A stretch of 64,000 nucleotides of DNA from Catalinimonas alkaloidigena. GTDB taxonomy: Bacteria > Bacteroidota > Bacteroidia > Cytophagales > Flexibacteraceae. Numbering within the stretch: position 1 is the stretch's first letter; every line of letters begins with the position of its first letter. Below are positions 63,461 through 64,000 of this stretch, piece after piece. The notes under the pieces are model-generated. The model made no database searches. It worked only from the letters and a program-made list of their open reading frames with translations, and was not told where the DNA came from. The position numbers and the translations under genes are program-made. Where the stretch lies: contig NZ_FNFO01000001.1 of NCBI RefSeq assembly GCF_900100765.1, positions 558,001-622,000 on the forward strand, written 5' to 3'.

Positions 63461-64000
63461 ATGGAGGCAGAAATTCGGCTTAGCAAATCTACTTTTATGC
63501 GGGGGGTACAGTGTGCTAAGTCGCTGTTCCTCTACAAGAACCATATCCAGTGGCGCGACCGCCCCACGGCCGAACAGCAGAGTCGCTTCGCACGGGGGCA
63601 GGAGGTCGGCACGCTGGCACGCCAGTTGTTTCCGGGCGGGAAAGATGCCGCCGCGCTGGGCGGACGGAAGCTGGCTCGCGTGGTGGAAAAGACACGGGAG
63701 CTGCTGGCCGCCGGCGAATCGGTCATCTACGAAGCCGCCTTTGCGCACGAAGGTGTGGGGGTACAGCTCGATATTCTGGTGCGGCGCGACGACAAGTACT
63801 ACGCCTACGAAGTGAAAAGTTCGGTGCGCGTCTCCGAAACCTACGAGCTGGATGCTTCGGTCCAATACTACGTCATTACGGGCAGCGGCCTGCCCCTGGC
63901 CGACATTTCGATCGTGTACCTGAACGAGGCGTACGTGCGGGAGGAGGGACCGCTCGACTTGCAACAGCTGTTTCGGCAACGTTCCGTACGCGACGTGGCG
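63461..64000 (+). CDS. DUF2779/PD-(D/E)XK nuclease-like protein, N-terminal part (partial)
   Basis: An open frame from the ATG at 63461 runs off the right edge after 180 residues. The start LSKSTFMRGVQCAKSLFLYKNH is the conserved N-terminus of the DUF2779 family. The core PD-(D/E)XK layout is visible: Glu91, Asp104 (QLDILV) and Glu117-V-Lys119 (YEVKSS). The family resembles Cas4/RecB-type nucleases; Cys18 may belong to an iron-sulfur cluster as in Cas4. No CRISPR array or cas gene is visible. A box TACATTTA near 63446 may be its promoter. Confidence 0.85.
   Translation, partial: MEAEIRLSKSTFMRGVQCAKSLFLYKNHIQWRDRPTAEQQSRFARGQEVGTLARQLFPGGKDAAALGGRKLARVVEKTRELLAAGESVIYEAAFAHEGVGVQLDILVRRDDKYYAYEVKSSVRVSETYELDASVQYYVITGSGLPLADISIVYLNEAYVREEGPLDLQQLFRQRSVRDVA

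Overview
The window looks like chromosomal DNA of a GC-rich member of the Bacteroidota, most likely order Cytophagales. The evidence is the type of genes (GWxTD lipoprotein, DUF5683 protein, Bacteroidota-type LptE, long SecG, menaquinone MenA, paired MacB_PCD/FtsX permease, KdsD and ManC, GroES/GroEL), a conserved block running miaB / ATP10-like / sigma-54 regulator / lptE / TPR / secG / groES-groEL, several promoters with a Bacteroidota-type -7 element (TAnnTTTG), and weak Shine-Dalgarno signals with many GTG or TTG starts. Most of the window is ordinary core genome. No rRNA, tRNA, CRISPR array, transposase or phage gene was recognised.

Layout. 1-9 kb: tail of a pectate-lyase-like protein, a soluble multi-PAS histidine kinase, a DUF6940 protein, an SPW/VKOR pair divergent from an extended SDR, a five-POTRA Omp85 protein and a frameshifted acyl-carrier-like gene. 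9-13 kb: thiol peroxidase of the GPx family, DUF6970 lipoprotein, MenA, and a TetR regulator with a thioesterase, each preceded by the same operator palindrome. 13-16.6 kb: an AT-richer island with a long non-coding tract, a STAS/SEC14-like gene, a class-I O-methyltransferase and a PrnB/indoleamine-dioxygenase-like protein. 16.6-21.5 kb: membrane protein, alpha/beta hydrolase-OsmC fusion, GT4 glycosyltransferase and an outer-membrane protein. 21.6-24.8 kb: a thiamine salvage operon (thiM-thiE-thiD-tenA) under a TPP riboswitch. 24.9-32.2 kb: SDR, ABC permease, small secreted proteins, DinB-like protein, zinc alcohol dehydrogenase. 32.5-37.1 kb: GWxTD protein, RlmB, GNAT, voltage-sensor-like membrane protein, ROK kinase. 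37.1-43.6 kb: a lower-GC lipoprotein pair (erythromycin-esterase family plus a CBM-like protein), RecQ divergent from KdsD, ManC. 43.7-50.8 kb: MFS transporter, acyl-CoA-binding protein, YvlD-like protein, M23 peptidase, two tandem POT transporters, TerB-like protein. 50.9-59.3 kb: groESL, secG, lptE, sigma-54 regulator, miaB. 59.4-64 kb: dapB, DUF5683, parB, parA, UPF0173 hydrolase, and the start of a DUF2779 PD-(D/E)XK protein.

The best candidate for something undescribed is the AT-rich island at about 13.1-16.6 kb. It holds a predicted haem dioxygenase-fold enzyme (PrnB/IDO/TDO superfamily, with a candidate proximal histidine and a GSGGY loop) next to a plant-type O-methyltransferase, with no halogenase or other pyrrolnitrin gene. 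The genes are separated by elaborate inverted repeats. Second-tier items are the TetR two-operator circuit, the SDR/VKOR/SPW cluster in which VKOR lacks its loop cysteine, and the frameshifted acyl-carrier-like gene. All functional statements come from reading motifs; no database search was run.
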